Shown: in pieces, positions 61,121 to 64,000 of the stretch
Layout: each line of letters starts with the position of its first letter
Numbering within the stretch: position 1 is the stretch's first letter
Assembly (NCBI GenBank): GCA_949987565.1
Contig: OX465103.1
Location: 15,234,774-15,298,773 of the forward strand
DNA length: 64,000 bases
From: Luidia sarsii
Lineage: Eukaryota; Echinodermata; Asteroidea; Paxillosida; Luidiidae
Reading direction: 5' to 3'
Notes under the pieces: generated by a model
What the model saw: the letters and a program-made list of their open reading frames with translations, nothing else
What the model was told of the DNA's origin: nothing
Database searches by the model: none
Position numbers and translations under genes: made by a program

Positions 61121-62197
61121 CCAGGCTGCGTCCCGTGTGGGATCGGAGGAAAGATCGCGCGCACCATCGCTGTGAAACGAAATCCGCGGGGGAAGGGGTT
61201 TTCGACTTACTGAAAGCTGGGCATCGCGATCAGATCACTGTGCACTATTCACGCGCTACTCTCTTTGGGTGATCTGAGAGATAGAGAGAGAGTGGGGTAT
61301 CGTGAGCCCAGCGTTCAGCGAGTTCTCCCAAAGACGAAACTTAAAGCGAGATGATTTAGGAAGTTCAATGTACGGCTCTCATGGCCGCAATTATGGCGTT
61401 TCTCCGAAACCAACCACGACCTTGGCTCAGGCCCAGGCTTCGTCTCGGTCATCGAACGATTACAAAATACTTAGTAAGCTCCGAAGCGCGTTCGTCCTCG
61501 CCAGGAACAGAGATTTACATCTCATTTTCTGACCAAAAAAAAAACTCCTGAGGGCTTGGAAAAGGATCTCGGAGAAATGGTCGAGGTCGATACTAGCGCC
61601 CGGGTCATACCGAGACAGTGCCGAGGCCAGAGACGAGGCAAGGGCCGAAGGCTCAGCTATTGCAGAGCCCAGGCCGAGAACAAAGCACAAGTCAAGGCGA
61701 TGGTTTCTAAAATGACCTTCGTGCAGGGATCCATGAACCACAAGTCGACGCCATGCGCGCACTTTGAACATCCGCGCATGTGCCTTTTCCCACATTGACA
61801 AAACCTTATTTTGTGAGAGAGAAAAAGACCCGCCGCTCAAACAGACGCAGAACGCCACGGCCCGTCAGGCGCATGCGCACGGGTCAAACCGCGTGGCATC
61901 TGCCGGCGATGACGTCAACTTGTGGTCGAGTCGGGTCACTGCATTCTCCATCAAGGAAATCCCCCAGGGTTCTCTCGTGAATGTTTCATCTGGGCGGAAA
62001 CCCTTCCCCTCGATAGGGATTTCTTTAAGGCGAGTGAGTATCCACACGGCCGTCGTGTTGCCAAAACTCATAACAGTATCACACGCAAAGTAGTTCACAC
62101 TATTAGCCACGCAGTATACAATACGATGGTCGATAGGTGGCGCTACCACAACAGGTTCATCTCGATCCAAGGCTGTTTACGAATCTATGGATCTATA

Positions 62198-62438
62198 GGC
62201 CGTTTTCGAAATGAAGGCTTAGGCTCGGGCTCGGGCTTCGTCTCCGTCTGACAAAACCTGAAAATCCGGGTTGCGGTGTGTTTCCGAATTCGAAGGTTTG
62301 TTGGCTTGATAGGTACAGGGCATTCCCCAAGAAACCGGGGCAAACCGTTTGTGTTTAGATGCCTGTGATATTATAACGAGCAAGATAAATATGACCGAAG
62401 CCTAAGCCCGAGCCTAAGCCTTCATTTTGAAAACGGCC
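62198..62438 (+). mobile_element. TIR element D, full copy
   Basis: Left end ggccgttttcgaaatgaagg then cttaggctcgggc; right end gcccgagcctaagccttcat then tttgaaaacggcc. Long TIRs of about 40 bp; 241 bp in total. Non-coding. Confidence 0.75.
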
Positions 62439-62449
62439 AATGAATCTAT

Positions 62450-62672
62450 CAGGCTCGGGCTCAGGCTTCGTTTTCGTCTGACAAAACCTGAACATCTGGG
62501 CTGTGGTTTGTCGCCGACTTTGTAGGTTTGTTGGCCTGTTAAGTACAGAATATTCACCAAGAAACTGGTGCCAAACGCTTGTTTATAGATGCCTGTGACA
62601 TTAGAACGGGTGAGAGAGATGTGACCGAAGCCAAAGCCCGAGCCTAAGCCTTAATTAATTTCGTAATCGGCC
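62450..62672 (+). mobile_element. TIR element D, adjacent tandem copy
   Basis: Same order as the preceding copy (tcgtctgacaaaacctgaac; agatgcctgtgacattagaa; aagcccgagcctaagcctta). The outer 25 bp of the left TIR is missing and the right end is changed to ttaatttcgtaatcggcc. Confidence 0.7.
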
Positions 62673-63840
62673 ATAAGAACTACACTGCGCAGCTCAATGT
62701 GTGAATTACCGTCGTGTGTTGACTGTTTTTGAGTTGTGGCTACATACCCGGGTACGCGACGGTCGTGTATATCTCGCTTGTTCCTACAGCGGTGGTCATT
62801 TGTTTCTCTCCAGTGGTCAGTTTGCAATGAATGCATGGCATTGGTGGTGTTAGTCAGTCGCTGACAGTGTTCTTATGTTTTTATTTCTGATGGTTGCACG
62901 CGGATGTCTATGGCGAGCAGCTTTGCCGAGTTTGGACGTTTCTTGACATTCTCTCTTTATATGGGATTGCTCGCGTCAAGTGTACTAGTCCGTTTTTTTT
63001 CTTTTCTTTCTTTTTCTTGTGTCTATGGGCGCCAACTTGCCCTCTGTTACTGTAAGAGAGTCTTCAGCAGTATCAGTCAGTGGTCACAGCAAAGTGACAG
63101 TGCGCCTCCTTCACGGGAGAGCACTTGATATCATTAAAATCGTATGTTTGTGTGTGTCCATCTTGCGGCGAGTTTTCGTTGACTCTTTTTTTTTTATCTT
63201 TTCACGTCATTTTACCTGTCTGTGGTCATGCACTCTTTTTGAACACTGCATATTTTTTTTGATTCTATACGTATCTATGGAACGCACCGTACGGTCTCTT
63301 TAGTGGGCAGTTTTTTGCTATTTTAGTTTTCTCATCCCCCCTACATTGGTGTGCCTCTTTTGAGCGTGATGGTAACGACATAAGCTGGGTCGTTAAAAAA
63401 AAAAACCACCACAACACACATGCCATGCGTCAAAGCCGTATCAATTAAGGGGGTGCTTCATATCCTATTATAGCTGCGGTTTATTTTCAGCATGGCTTAT
63501 GTATACTACATGGAGACACTAGGCAGCCTGACATATCTACTCATCTTTGAGCCTATTTTTGTCCGCGTAAAGTAAATGTCAATGATGTACTTTTTTATGG
63601 ATCCATCTGTTTTGCATTTCGTCTCCATTGTTTCATCTTGAGTGTGTTTTCTTATGCATATATATATTTTTTGTGTTGATGGTAGAAAATTGTGTGGCCT
63701 GTTGGGGAGGAACTGGTCGTGTTGATCTTGGCCATTCTAGAGAATGATCGCTGAGGAGAGCATTGAGTGCCTCGTCTGTATCAATTTTCACATTGCCGGA
63801 ACAACACACATACGCGCACACAATTGGAGTTCACTACACT

Positions 63841-63891
63841 TAATGATATGCAACATGTAATGATATGCAACATATAATGATATGCAACACG
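63841..63891 (+). repeat. 17-bp tandem repeat, 3 units
   Basis: taatgatatgcaacatg three times with one or two changes. Confidence 0.9.
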
Positions 63892-64000
63892 TGACTCGGA
63901 TCCGTCACGTGCTACGGACACCGGCTGACGTCAACTACAGAATGGTACGCGCAACTACAGAATGGTAGCCTAGCAACGCTGCCTGAGCACCCCCCTCCAC

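Larger units (their letters stand above)
60602..64000 (+). other. Probable downstream intron
   Basis: This sequence follows the gtaagt donor. It holds a 10-bp GC-rich array, two TIR elements and short tandem repeats. Short ORFs such as 61302-61532 lack recognisable protein motifs and clear splice framing. Confidence 0.5.

Noticed and set aside
61302..61532. Possible third exon of the zinc-finger gene
   Set aside because: No recognisable motif, and no acceptor/donor pair in the required phase 0 could be defended.

Overview
This window looks like non-coding DNA from an animal nuclear genome, most of it inside one gene. There are no long unique ORFs, no bacterial-style operons and no rRNA, and no full-length tRNA gene I would call. 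Simple-sequence tracts, minisatellites, short non-autonomous transposons and tRNA-derived SINE-like pieces dominate. The style of the dispersed repeats (TIR-bounded elements carrying GCTTAAGC-type and TTTCACAAAG-type ends) suggests a marine invertebrate deuterostome, possibly an echinoderm. That is inference from repeat style, not a species identification.

Only two segments look like real protein-coding sequence, and they fit together. An exon at 7250-7493 encodes a short helix-like stretch and the first six cysteines of a zinc finger. An exon at 60449-60601 encodes the last cysteine pair followed by a T-S-G-L-W segment. Both lie on the + strand, both have good splice sites, and both junctions are phase 0. 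Joined, they give an eight-cysteine finger of the RIM / Fife / Piccolo / rabphilin type, found in presynaptic active-zone and Rab-effector proteins. The intron between them would be 52,955 bp, so nearly all of the window is intron of this one gene. The flanks, 1-7249 and 60602-64000, are probably also intron.

Layout of the non-coding part, left to right. 1-7249: a composite dispersed repeat with a nested insertion, a 20-bp minisatellite (2313-3241), a GA tract and a long GAAC tetranucleotide array (4838-5276). 8.3-16.2 kb: a 250-bp direct repeat pair, two GCTTAAGC-type MITEs, one copy of a TTAA-flanked MITE and a retrotransposon-like 3' tail. 16.9-26.4 kb: CT and GA tracts, an ATTGG array and a 60-bp hairpin-bearing satellite. 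28-39 kb: alternating CT and GA tracts, a second TTAA-flanked MITE, an old 20-bp dyad satellite and a SINE-like copy next to a MITE. 39-57 kb: SINE-like copies, 35-bp, 31-bp and 22/23-bp minisatellites, further MITE copies and two histone-stem-loop-like hairpins. 59-64 kb: another MITE, the second exon, a 10-bp GC-rich array just past its donor, and two tandem TIR elements at 62.2-62.7 kb.

I found no new multigene system. The most notable points are the zinc finger split by a roughly 53-kb intron, several TIR-bounded element families with multiple internally comparable copies, a recurrent GAAAC-containing hairpin motif, and the alternation of complementary CT and GA tracts within a single predicted pre-mRNA.
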